Part shown: in pieces, positions 25,761 to 32,777 of the stretch | Layout of the letters: each line of letters starts with the position of its first letter | How positions within the stretch are numbered: position 1 is the stretch's first letter | Source: an uncultured Nitrosomonas sp. | GTDB taxonomy: Bacteria; Pseudomonadota; Gammaproteobacteria; Burkholderiales; Nitrosomonadaceae | Assembly: GCF_902826915.1 (NCBI RefSeq) | Contig: NZ_CADEGP010000027.1 | Location: forward strand, 1-32,777 | Reading direction: 5' to 3' | Length of the DNA: 32,777 bases | Position numbers and translations under genes: made by a program | The notes under the pieces: generated by a model | What the model was told of the DNA's origin: nothing | Database searches by the model: none | Seen by the model: only the letters and a program-made list of their open reading frames with translations

Positions 25761-26111
25761 ATGGAAAATTGTATTTTCTGCAAAATTGTAAGAAGAGAAA
25801 TACCTTCCGATAAAATCTACGAAGACGAAAATCTTCTTGCCTTTAATGACATAAAACCTGCTGCTCCTATCCATTTCTTATTAATTCCCAAACGGCATAT
25901 AGATTCGCTCAGTGATGTTCAAGACATTCATCAGAGTTTGCTTGGAAAAATGCTATTATTAGCTCCACAACTAGCAAAAGATCGGGGATGTGAAAATGGT
26001 TTCCGCACTATCATTAATACTGGCCCGGTAGGCGGGCAAGAAATATTTCATTTACATTTCCATATCATCGGTGGTCGGGATCGTTTGCCTGGAATGATTC
26101 ACTCAGGTTGA
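25761..26111 (+). CDS. HIT-family nucleotide-binding protein (HinT-like)
   Basis: 116 residues. Seen: CIFCKIVRREIPSDKIYED at the start, LAFNDIKPAAPIHFLLIPKRH, and the histidine triad HLHFHIIGG near the C-terminus. Relatives hydrolyse purine nucleoside phosphoramidates. It lies 3 bp after hisE, an arrangement common in betaproteobacteria, between the his and tat genes. Its cellular role in this operon is not known. Confidence 0.93.
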   Translation: MENCIFCKIVRREIPSDKIYEDENLLAFNDIKPAAPIHFLLIPKRHIDSLSDVQDIHQSLLGKMLLLAPQLAKDRGCENGFRTIINTGPVGGQEIFHLHFHIIGGRDRLPGMIHSG

Positions 26112-26143
26112 ACCAGTTCCGTTCCATTTAATAGGAGGAAGCA

Positions 26144-26476
26144 ATGGGTGCATTTAGTATTTGGCATTGGATTATTGTACTGGCTATTGTCGTTCTGGTA
26201 TTCGGAACAAAGAAATTACGTAATCTGGGTGGTGATTTGGGAAGCGCCCTGAAAGGCTTCAAAGAAGGAATGAAAGATTCGGAAACCGGGAATCCAACCA
26301 CATCATCCGCCAATCAGACAGTTTTAGAGGTTACTACCAACAAAGAAGCTGCTCCCAATGACATGAAAGACAATAAATCAGGCGCTGAAATGGGCAGCAA
26401 CGCATCGCAGCCAATGGGTGTTAATAGCCAGACCGACGACGCAGAATTCAAGGAAAGAACTCAAACCAAAACCTAA
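26144..26476 (+). CDS. tatA: Sec-independent translocase protein TatA
   Basis: 110 residues. TatA polymerises to form the pore of the twin-arginine translocase. One N-terminal membrane segment ([16 protein letters not shown]) is followed by the [20 protein letters not shown] hinge and amphipathic helix, then a long polar tail rich in Asn, Ser and Lys. AGGAGG lies 6 bp before the ATG, the best ribosome site in this region and in keeping with the high TatA levels needed. Confidence 0.97.
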   Translation: MGAFSIWHWIIVLAIVVLVFGTKKLRNLGGDLGSALKGFKEGMKDSETGNPTTSSANQTVLEVTTNKEAAPNDMKDNKSGAEMGSNASQPMGVNSQTDDAEFKERTQTKT

Positions 26477-26552
26477 AAATCAATTGTATATTAACTACTG
26501 TGTCTGGTTTTGATCGAACTTCTATTCATTCAATTTCTATCAATGAGGCAAC

Positions 26553-26948
26553 ATGTTTGATATTAGCTTCATGGAGTTACTGATTATTTCTATGATTGCA
26601 TTGATCGTGATTGGACCTGAACGGCTGCCAGTTGTTGCTCGAACAATAGGCCATTTGTACGGGCGTTGTCGTAATTTTATGTATGGTATCAGAACTGATA
26701 TTCATAATGAAATGCGCATGGAAGAACTCAAGAAAATGCAATCCTCTGTGCAAGACACAGTAGAATCACTTGAAAGTTCAGTTCAACAAAGCGTAGAACA
26801 ACTGAAAACTACTATTACGAATGATACCCAGACAGAGGAAGAATCACCCAAAGACATGGCTGCGCCTCAATCGCAGTTAAAATCCCGGCAGTCAGAACTA
26901 GACGACAATCAAACTTCGCGCACTGCTGATGCACAGAAAAAGAAATAG
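26553..26948 (+). CDS. tatB: Sec-independent translocase protein TatB
   Basis: 131 residues. TatB with TatC forms the receptor for twin-arginine signal peptides. Seen: MFDISFMELLIISMIALIVI, then GPERLPVVARTIG, the TatB-type hinge with Glu and Pro, and an amphipathic helix. A long charged, probably coiled-coil tail follows (about 50-90, with repeated SVQ...VE). Longer than TatA and with the GPERLP motif, which separates the two. Confidence 0.95.
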   Translation: MFDISFMELLIISMIALIVIGPERLPVVARTIGHLYGRCRNFMYGIRTDIHNEMRMEELKKMQSSVQDTVESLESSVQQSVEQLKTTITNDTQTEEESPKDMAAPQSQLKSRQSELDDNQTSRTADAQKKK

Positions 26949-27024
26949 TAACCTGCAGTGTATTGATTGGAAACTCATCGACACTTTTTCACATTGTTGG
27001 TCCCACAACTTTTAATATAAACCG

Positions 27025-27813
27025 ATGCTTGAAGGCTCATTCCTATCTCATTTAGTGGAATTACGTACCCGGATAATACGTATTCTGGGTGTACTCTTGA
27101 TTGGCTTTATACCCTGTGCATTTTTTGCGCGGGAACTGTATACCGTGCTGGCACAACCCTTGCTGGAAAAACTTCCACAAGGGGGACAAATGATTGCCAC
27201 GGATGTAGCAACACCTTTTTTTGTACCCATGAAAGTTGCTATGATGATGGCCTTTGTCATTACATTGCCGCATACCTTATATCAAATATGGGCTTTCGTT
27301 GCTCCTGGGCTCTATTCCAACGAGAAACGCATGGCGCTACCGTTAGTTATTGGCACCAGTCTATTGTTCTTTACTGGTATGGCATTCGCATATTTTGCCG
27401 CGTTGCCGGTGGTATTTGAGTTTATTACTTATTTTGCACCGGAAGGTGTGGCGGTAATGACAGACATCAGCAAATACCTAAGTTTTGTTTTGTCCATGTT
27501 CATGGCTTTTGGGGTCACCTTTGAAGTACCCGTCTTTGTCATTGTTTTAGTCAGAGCAGGCGTAATCACTATTGAGAAACTCAAAGAAATACGCCCTTAC
27601 GTCATTGTCGGTGCATTTATCATTGCTGCTATTTTCACCCCCCCTGATGTTATTTCACAATTTATGCTAGCGATACCCTTGTGCCTTCTCTATGAAGTAG
27701 GAATATTCATCGCAGCATTAATGATCAAGAAGCGTAACCAGGTAATTCATTCAGACACTTCACCTGGATCTAAGCAAACCGCTTCAGAGCAAAAGGACAG
27801 CTCAAAAGATTAG
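27025..27813 (+). CDS. tatC: Sec-independent translocase protein TatC
   Basis: 262 residues. Six membrane segments are visible. The family signature FLSHLVELRTRIIR lies at the cytoplasmic N-terminus and binds the twin-arginine signal. Also seen: the first periplasmic loop, FVAPGLYSNEKRMALPLV with the conserved Glu, and FGVTFEVPVFV. A polar tail completes the protein. Last gene of tatABC; an 8-bp hairpin follows it at 27828-27852. Confidence 0.96.
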   Translation: MLEGSFLSHLVELRTRIIRILGVLLIGFIPCAFFARELYTVLAQPLLEKLPQGGQMIATDVATPFFVPMKVAMMMAFVITLPHTLYQIWAFVAPGLYSNEKRMALPLVIGTSLLFFTGMAFAYFAALPVVFEFITYFAPEGVAVMTDISKYLSFVLSMFMAFGVTFEVPVFVIVLVRAGVITIEKLKEIRPYVIVGAFIIAAIFTPPDVISQFMLAIPLCLLYEVGIFIAALMIKKRNQVIHSDTSPGSKQTASEQKDSSKD

Positions 27814-27827
27814 GTTGACAATGCACA

Positions 27828-27852
27828 TGTCAGCAAACATTATGTGCTGACA
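27828..27852 (+). terminator. Hairpin after tatC
   Basis: TGTCAGCA (27828-27835) and TGCTGACA (27845-27852) form a perfect 8-bp stem with a 9-nt loop, 15 bp after the tatC stop. An A-rich rather than T-rich stretch follows. It may end or protect the his-tat message. The next gene begins about 90 bp further on. Confidence 0.4.
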
Positions 27853-27940
27853 GAAGTCATAATAAAATGAAACCATCCCGATCTCGTTTAATCTAAAAAT
27901 TGTAAATTGATTGTGATCTGTATCTTGAAGGAGATTGGCG

Positions 27941-28555
27941 ATGTCAAACAAACACCATGCTGCTGGTTTAAAAGTATTGGTTATTGCGATGAGTCTTGTT
28001 GCTGGCGCATCCTATACTAGTTTTGTCTTCCCACAAGCAACGAATATTCAGCATAACTATCCATTGCCACCGGGAGCTCAAAATCTGATGCCCCAATCTT
28101 TACCAGAAACCCCACCGGATCTAAACAAACCGCCAAGAACCATTCATCGAATTGGCACAGCAATTAGCGCACCACGAAACAGTATCAGCATTAAAAGTAC
28201 CGACGCTGGAGCTATTCGCCGACAGCCGACAGCATCTGGGTGCACTAACTGTGGAATTATCAATTCCATCGATAAAATCGGACAAGGATCTAGTATGAAT
28301 GCAATCGCAGGTGGAATTGTTGCCGGAACTGTCGCTCGGGAAATCATTCGCCAAACTCCTTATTCTCATCCGCATGGCACAGATCATCCACAAGTGATCG
28401 GCGGCAATCATGAAAGAACCGGGCATCAGCACCAGATCGGAATCACACTAGATGATGGCAAACAAGCAATTATCGCACTTCCTGAAGGAACAAGCTTTCA
28501 GCAAGGAGACAGAGTGAAATGGGTTGACGGAACACTAGTACTAGATCGCCAATAG
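27941..28555 (+). CDS. Envelope glycine-zipper protein with CxxC and His-rich segment
   Basis: 204 residues from the ATG at 27941; AAGGAG lies 8 bp upstream, and a TTG at 27935 would add only two residues. One N-terminal hydrophobic segment (about 8-28) is a signal peptide or anchor. A Pro-rich stretch follows, then CTNCG (101-105), the glycine zipper [15 protein letters not shown] (120-134), a His-rich stretch (H143, H145, H149, H157, H162, H164) and a closing beta domain [19 protein letters not shown]...[11 protein letters not shown]. The CxxCG, zipper and final domain follow the plan of SlyB-like glycine-zipper proteins. It is 20 bp before copA and probably co-transcribed, so a link to copper is possible but inferred. 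Confidence 0.78.
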   Translation: MSNKHHAAGLKVLVIAMSLVAGASYTSFVFPQATNIQHNYPLPPGAQNLMPQSLPETPPDLNKPPRTIHRIGTAISAPRNSISIKSTDAGAIRRQPTASGCTNCGIINSIDKIGQGSSMNAIAGGIVAGTVAREIIRQTPYSHPHGTDHPQVIGGNHERTGHQHQIGITLDDGKQAIIALPEGTSFQQGDRVKWVDGTLVLDRQ

Positions 28556-28575
28556 CCAAACTCACTGGAAAAATA

Positions 28576-30972
28576 TTGAATACATCCACTCTCAGACAAA
28601 TTGAATTGCCTATCGAAGGCATGACATGTGCTGCCTGCGCCGCGCGTATAGAGAAGAATCTAAATAAACTCTCGGGCGTTCAAGCCTCAGTCAATTTTGC
28701 CAATGAAAAAGCACATGTGAATTATGATGCAAACCAAGTAAATGCAGGCACGCTGATTAATACTATTGAGCATGCCGGTTTTCATATCGCGCCAAGATCG
28801 GTGCAGCTACAATTGCACAAAATGACCTGCACAGCCTGTGCCGGGCATATTGAGAAGGCATTGCACAAACTGCCCGGCGTCACAGCCACTGTCAATGTCG
28901 CAACAGAAACCGCCAAAGTCAATTTCATCCCAGGCTTGGTAACTATCGACAACTTAATTGATGCGATCATCAAAGCTGGTTATGAAGCCAATGAAATCAG
29001 TGACTTCGGCCATGCCGAAGAAAAAGCACGACGCCAAACTGCCTATCAAGCTGAATTACGCTTATTCTGGATTTCAGCCATCCTCACATTGCCATTAGTG
29101 CTTCAAATGGGCGCTATGTTCACAGGTCATGAGATGGATATGCTTCCACATGAACTGCAATGGCTATTGGCTACTCCGGTACAGTTCTGGATTGGACGCC
29201 GTTTTTATATTGGTGCCTGGCATTCCCTGCGTAGCGGCGGCGCCAATATGGATGTATTGGTGGCGTTAGGCACTAGCATGGCTTATTTCTTTAGTGCTGC
29301 AGTCACCCTATTTAGATTGGATCAACATGTTTATTTTGAAGCCAGTGCGGCCATAATCACCCTTGTTGTACTGGGTAAATTAATGGAAGCGCGCGCCAAA
29401 GGAAATACATCTGAAGCCATCGAGGCATTGATCAAGTTGCAGCCTAAAACAGCTCGTATTGAGCGTAACGGAGAGATCTTCGAAGTACCTGCAAGCAGCT
29501 TGCAGGTCAATGATATCTTTATTGTACGCCCCGGTGAAAACTTACCCGTCGATGGGGTTGTGATCGAAGGGTCTTCCAGCATTAACGAATCCATGCTAAC
29601 TGGCGAAAGTTTGCCCGTTGACAAGCAGGTTGGCGCAAAAGTCTTTGCCGCCACGATGAATCAGCAAGGCTTGCTTAAATGTCGCGCAACCAGTGTCGGC
29701 ACACAGACCCAACTCGCCGCAATCATCCATCTGGTCGAAGAAGCTCAAGGATCCAAAGCACCGATACAACGCATGGCCGATACTATCTCAGGAATTTTTG
29801 TACCTGTTGTCGTCATGATCAGCATCGTAACTATGGGAATAACTTGGTGGTTAACTGGCAGCTTTGTGACGGCTCTTATCAATGCAGTCGCAGTCTTGGT
29901 CATCGCTTGTCCATGCGCATTGGGTTTAGCAACGCCGACTGCCATTATGGTTGGCACGGGACGTGGTGCGCAGATTGGCGTCTTGGTGAAAAATGCAACA
30001 GCATTAGAGCATGCCGAGAAAATTCAAACCCTCATTATCGACAAAACCGGTACCCTTACCGAAGGCAAACCTGAAGTTACCGACATCGTAGCGTCGGAAT
30101 CCGTTAGCAAGCATGATTTGCTGCAAATTGCAGCTTCCCTGGAACAAGGCTCCGAACACCCACTGGCACGGGCTGTGCTTGATTGTGCACAAAAAGAAAA
30201 TTTGCAGATTCAACCAATCAATAATTTTACTGCGATTACGGGCAGCGGCATTACAGCTCAATTACATGATACAAAATATCTGCTCGGCTCTCCAAAATTT
30301 CTAGAACAGCACGACATCGCCATTGATGAGCAACAAATCTGTAGCTTGCAAACCGAAGGAAAAACCGTTATTGGTGTTGCCTCCGTTACTCAAGACGCTG
30401 GTAAAGTGCTTGGTTATTTGGCTATTGCAGATCAACTGCGCTGCACCTCCCTTGAAGCAATCAAACAGTTGCAGTCCATGGGGATTGAAGTCATTATGTT
30501 AACTGGCGACAATACTGTAACCGCAGAGACAATTGCCAAGCGTACCGGCATTACGCAATTTCGCGCTGAGGTATCGCCGCAGGATAAAGCCGCAGAAGTA
30601 GAAAAAATAAAAGCCAGTGGAAAATTCACGGCAATGGTCGGCGATGGTATTAATGACGCACCCGCGCTCGCTGCTGCGGATGTTAGTTTTGCCATTGGTG
30701 CCGGTTCGGATGTCGCGATTGAAGCTGCCGACATCACTTTAATTCGCAATGATCTGACGAGTGTCGTTGATGCCATTTCTCTGTCACGTGCCACACTTCG
30801 GAAAATCCGCCAGAACCTATTTTTTGCCTTTATCTACAACACGCTGGGAATTCCATTGGCGGCCATTGGCATGCTCAATCCGGTCATTGCAGGTGCCGCT
30901 ATGGCTATGAGCTCTGTTTCGGTAGTCGCCAATTCATTACTATTGAAACGTTGGCACACCAATCATGAATAA
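28576..30972 (+). CDS. copA: Cu(I)-exporting P1B-type ATPase
   Basis: 798 residues from a TTG start at 28576; no ATG lies closer to the first domain. It pumps Cu(I) out of the cytoplasm using ATP. Two N-terminal heavy-metal domains carry [13 protein letters not shown] (C18, C21) and [13 protein letters not shown] (C85, C88). Eight membrane segments are expected, with the ion-binding CPC at 445-447 in [13 protein letters not shown]. The actuator has TGES at 342-345. The phosphorylated Asp is D489 in [17 protein letters not shown] (nucleotide-domain His-Pro), MLTGDN and [10 protein letters not shown] follow. The CPC motif with MxCxxC domains supports Cu(I) or Ag(I) rather than zinc. No CueR-type regulator gene is near. 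Confidence 0.95.
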   Translation: MNTSTLRQIELPIEGMTCAACAARIEKNLNKLSGVQASVNFANEKAHVNYDANQVNAGTLINTIEHAGFHIAPRSVQLQLHKMTCTACAGHIEKALHKLPGVTATVNVATETAKVNFIPGLVTIDNLIDAIIKAGYEANEISDFGHAEEKARRQTAYQAELRLFWISAILTLPLVLQMGAMFTGHEMDMLPHELQWLLATPVQFWIGRRFYIGAWHSLRSGGANMDVLVALGTSMAYFFSAAVTLFRLDQHVYFEASAAIITLVVLGKLMEARAKGNTSEAIEALIKLQPKTARIERNGEIFEVPASSLQVNDIFIVRPGENLPVDGVVIEGSSSINESMLTGESLPVDKQVGAKVFAATMNQQGLLKCRATSVGTQTQLAAIIHLVEEAQGSKAPIQRMADTISGIFVPVVVMISIVTMGITWWLTGSFVTALINAVAVLVIACPCALGLATPTAIMVGTGRGAQIGVLVKNATALEHAEKIQTLIIDKTGTLTEGKPEVTDIVASESVSKHDLLQIAASLEQGSEHPLARAVLDCAQKENLQIQPINNFTAITGSGITAQLHDTKYLLGSPKFLEQHDIAIDEQQICSLQTEGKTVIGVASVTQDAGKVLGYLAIADQLRCTSLEAIKQLQSMGIEVIMLTGDNTVTAETIAKRTGITQFRAEVSPQDKAAEVEKIKASGKFTAMVGDGINDAPALAAADVSFAIGAGSDVAIEAADITLIRNDLTSVVDAISLSRATLRKIRQNLFFAFIYNTLGIPLAAIGMLNPVIAGAAMAMSSVSVVANSLLLKRWHTNHE

Positions 30973-30992
30973 TCTTTATTAGGGTGAATACG

Positions 30993-31202
30993 ATGCAAAC
31001 TGCCACTATCATAATAAAAGGCATGACCTGCATGGGTTGTGTTAACAGTGTCAAAACAGTTCTCAATAACCTGTCAGGAATAATCCAAGCGGAAGTAACC
31101 CTCGAACCTGCGCAAGCGAGCATCCAATATGACTCGAACAATATTAATGTCGACCAAATTAAAGCAGCTATTGTTGATGTGGGCTTTGAAGTGATGAATT
31201 GA
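30993..31202 (+). CDS. CopZ-like heavy-metal (HMA) chaperone
   Basis: 69 residues from the ATG at 30993, with AGGGTGA just upstream; a GTG at 30984 would add three residues. A single HMA domain with GMTCMGCVNSVKTVL (C13, C16) and the usual beta-alpha-beta-beta-alpha-beta layout. Proteins of this kind carry Cu(I) to the ATPase or to a sensor. It lies 20 bp after copA, so it is most likely in the same transcript and serves that pump. Confidence 0.92.
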   Translation: MQTATIIIKGMTCMGCVNSVKTVLNNLSGIIQAEVTLEPAQASIQYDSNNINVDQIKAAIVDVGFEVMN

Positions 31203-31282
31203 AAATCCATATCATTGAGTCGCACCTAAAAAGCAGATAGTCAACGCTAGTTGTTTGCCATAACACCGCAGGCTATAAACAA

Positions 31283-32341
31283 TTATTTTCTGCGCGTTTC
31301 TACCGCTGCGGCAAGCTGATGCAGCACTTGTTCGGTCGTATCAAAACCGATGCAACCATCCGTAATACTTTGCCCATAAACTAATTCTTCGCGTTTCTTG
31401 CCATCCACTTTTTGGTAGCCTTCAACCAAATGACTCTCGATCATCACACCGCAAATAGCACGGTTCCCATCTGCAATTTGCCCTGACACATTAGTTGCCA
31501 CTTCTGTTTGGCGATGGAAATCTTTGTGACTATTAGCGTGACTGAAGTCAATCATTAATTGTGGGGGTAACTTGGCTTTTTGTAACTCTTCCACTGCAGA
31601 AGCAAGACTATCTGCATCATAATTTGGTTTACGTCCACCGCGCAGGATAATATGACAGTCTTCATTGCCCTTGGTAGCAAAAATAGCTGTGTGCCCTTCT
31701 TTGGTAACCGAAAGAAAATGATGCGGACGAGAAGCCGCGCTGATTGCATCAATTGCAATATTCAAATTACCATGTGTGCCATTTTTAAAACCAATCGGAC
31801 AGGATACACCGGAAGCCAATTCGCGATGCCCCTGACTTTCGGTGGTGCGTGCGCCAATGGCTGCCCAACTGATCAGATCGGATAAATATTGCGGGCTGAT
31901 AAGATCAAGATACTCGGTTGCTGCAGGCATGCCAATCGTGTTTAAATCCAACAATAAGCGGCGCGCCATCCTAAGTCCCTTGTTGATATGAAAGCTATTA
32001 TCCAGATCAGGGTCATTGATTAACCCTTTCCAACCGATGGTTGTGCGTGGCTTTTCGAAATACACTCGCATCACGACATGTAACTGCTGCTTCAGTACCT
32101 CGCGCAAATGCTTTAAACGCGCTGCATATTCCAACGCTGCATCGACATCGTGAATAGAACAGGGGCCGACAACGACCAGCAGCCGATCATCCTCACCATG
32201 CAAAATCTGATGCGTCGCCTGCCGCCCTGCGTAAACGGTTTCAGTTGCTATTTCCGTCATGGGGTATTCGCGATGAAGCTCTACTGGTGGAGTAAGCTCG
32301 TGAACGCCGATAATGCGCAAATCATCGGTCTGGTATTTCAT
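31283..32341 (-). CDS. 3-deoxy-7-phosphoheptulonate synthase, class I (AroG/F/H type)
   Basis: 352 residues. It condenses phosphoenolpyruvate and erythrose 4-phosphate in the first step of the shikimate pathway. Seen: VVVGPCSIHD with the metal-binding Cys, MRVYFEKPRTTIGWKGLIND, MPAATEYLDLISPQY, WAAIGARTTESQGHRELASG, IGFKNGTHGN, DFSHANS and a C-terminal SITDGCIGFDTT. The N-terminal extension (about 1-45) of the kind that binds an aromatic amino acid inhibitor is present; which amino acid cannot be told by eye. AAGGA precedes the ATG at a good distance. Convergent with copZ. Confidence 0.94.
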   Translation of the reverse strand: MKYQTDDLRIIGVHELTPPVELHREYPMTEIATETVYAGRQATHQILHGEDDRLLVVVGPCSIHDVDAALEYAARLKHLREVLKQQLHVVMRVYFEKPRTTIGWKGLINDPDLDNSFHINKGLRMARRLLLDLNTIGMPAATEYLDLISPQYLSDLISWAAIGARTTESQGHRELASGVSCPIGFKNGTHGNLNIAIDAISAASRPHHFLSVTKEGHTAIFATKGNEDCHIILRGGRKPNYDADSLASAVEELQKAKLPPQLMIDFSHANSHKDFHRQTEVATNVSGQIADGNRAICGVMIESHLVEGYQKVDGKKREELVYGQSITDGCIGFDTTEQVLHQLAAAVETRRK

Positions 32342-32722
32342 AGAAAAATCCTTTTTTGTGACTTATAAATATTTGAGGGTGAAGTTTCATTTTGTGACAA
32401 ATCATGCCGAGCAAAAAACAGCACGTATTTTAACCTAAGCAAGAGATTTCATCAGAACATGAACTATTTTTTCAGAAATCTAAACCAAAAGGTGGCTTCA
32501 AGTTTGAAATGCAACGTTTACAAAGGTCTCATTTAATATTCGAATTAATTTGAAGTTCAAACCAACGACACAAGTACATGCCCCATTACAGCAGCATCTA
32601 CTACTAAAAGAATAGAAAATAGCTATTCAAACTTCAATTTCGGAAAATCACATACAAATAACGTTATTGGTTTGGATTTAAAGTTATGCTTACTAACTCA
32701 GTTTAGCGCCTGATGTGTGCGA
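32342..32722. other. AT-rich gene-free right flank
   Basis: No gene is seen. The first part is the upstream region of the DAHP synthase gene and contains two direct copies of TTTTGTGAC (32354-32362 and 32390-32398, 36 bp apart). Further on, several related segments rich in TTTGAAGTT and its complement occur near 32500-32635 without clear order. It then runs into the terminal inverted repeat. Confidence 0.4.
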
Positions 32723-32777
32723 AGGAGCTATGATTATTTCTGGTGTATGACAAGTGAGGAGAAAGCGGTGTAGCCTG
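32723..32777. repeat. Right copy of 55-bp terminal inverted repeat
   Basis: Exact reverse complement of bases 1-55. None of the three frames on this strand gives a recognisable protein over this length. I cannot assign the repeat to a named insertion-sequence family from 55 bases. Confidence 0.9.

Noticed and set aside
27814..27940. CueR or CopY operator upstream of the copper genes
   Set aside because: No inverted repeat of either type could be found between tatC and the glycine-zipper gene.
32500..32640. Repeat family built on TTTGAAGTT
   Set aside because: The copies are short, imperfect and irregularly spaced in AT-rich DNA; chance is likely.
1..32777. CRISPR array or phage genes
   Set aside because: No regularly spaced short repeats, cas genes or phage structural genes were seen on either strand.

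Overview
The window looks like a chromosomal segment of a Gram-negative betaproteobacterium, most likely a Nitrosomonas-like member of the Nitrosomonadales. I infer this from the gene order hisC-hisB-hisH-hisA-hisF-hisI-hisE-HIT-tatA-tatB-tatC, the lptD-surA-pdxA-ksgA block, the ubiC-ubiA-ubiD block, the pteridine reductase gene divergent from a MidA-type methyltransferase gene, and the fairly AT-rich base composition. No ammonia-oxidation gene lies in the window, so the genus is a guess. The first and last 55 bases are perfect inverted copies of each other, so the segment probably stops on both sides at the same dispersed repeat.

Layout. Positions 1-8400 are accessory in character and visibly more AT-rich. 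They hold two decayed IS5-like transposase fragments, a tandem duplication of about 1.85 kb carrying two intact paralogues of a secreted TIM-barrel-like protein, a tRNA-Asn gene with a readable promoter, a long AT-rich gap, a TorF-type putative porin, and a compact ECF sigma factor / zinc-finger anti-sigma factor / secreted subtilase operon. Positions 8400-15125 (minus strand) hold an unknown lipoprotein and the outer-membrane biogenesis and housekeeping operon lptD-surA-pdxA-ksgA. Positions 15552-18433 (minus strand) hold ubiC-ubiA-ubiD of ubiquinone synthesis. A divergent pair follows, folM-like (minus) and midA-like (plus). Positions 20951-27813 hold most of a histidine operon, then a HIT protein and the Tat translocase. 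Positions 27941-31202 hold a small envelope glycine-zipper protein, a Cu(I) P-type ATPase and a CopZ-like chaperone. A DAHP synthase gene on the minus strand closes the window.

How parts work together. The his genes cover the pathway from PR-ATP hydrolysis (HisE, HisI, HisA, HisH/HisF, HisB, HisC), but hisG and hisD are not here. TatABC forms a complete twin-arginine translocase. CopA and CopZ form a copper export and delivery pair. LptD and SurA are functionally linked, because SurA is the periplasmic chaperone for outer-membrane barrels such as LptD. UbiC, UbiA and UbiD carry out the first committed steps of ubiquinone synthesis.

The most system-like find is the operon at 5666-8311. The periplasmic half of the anti-sigma factor reads like a subtilase propeptide (I9-like), and the next gene encodes a secreted subtilase whose oxyanion-hole Asn position holds Asp. 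This suggests a feedback circuit in which the protease binds or processes the anti-sigma factor.
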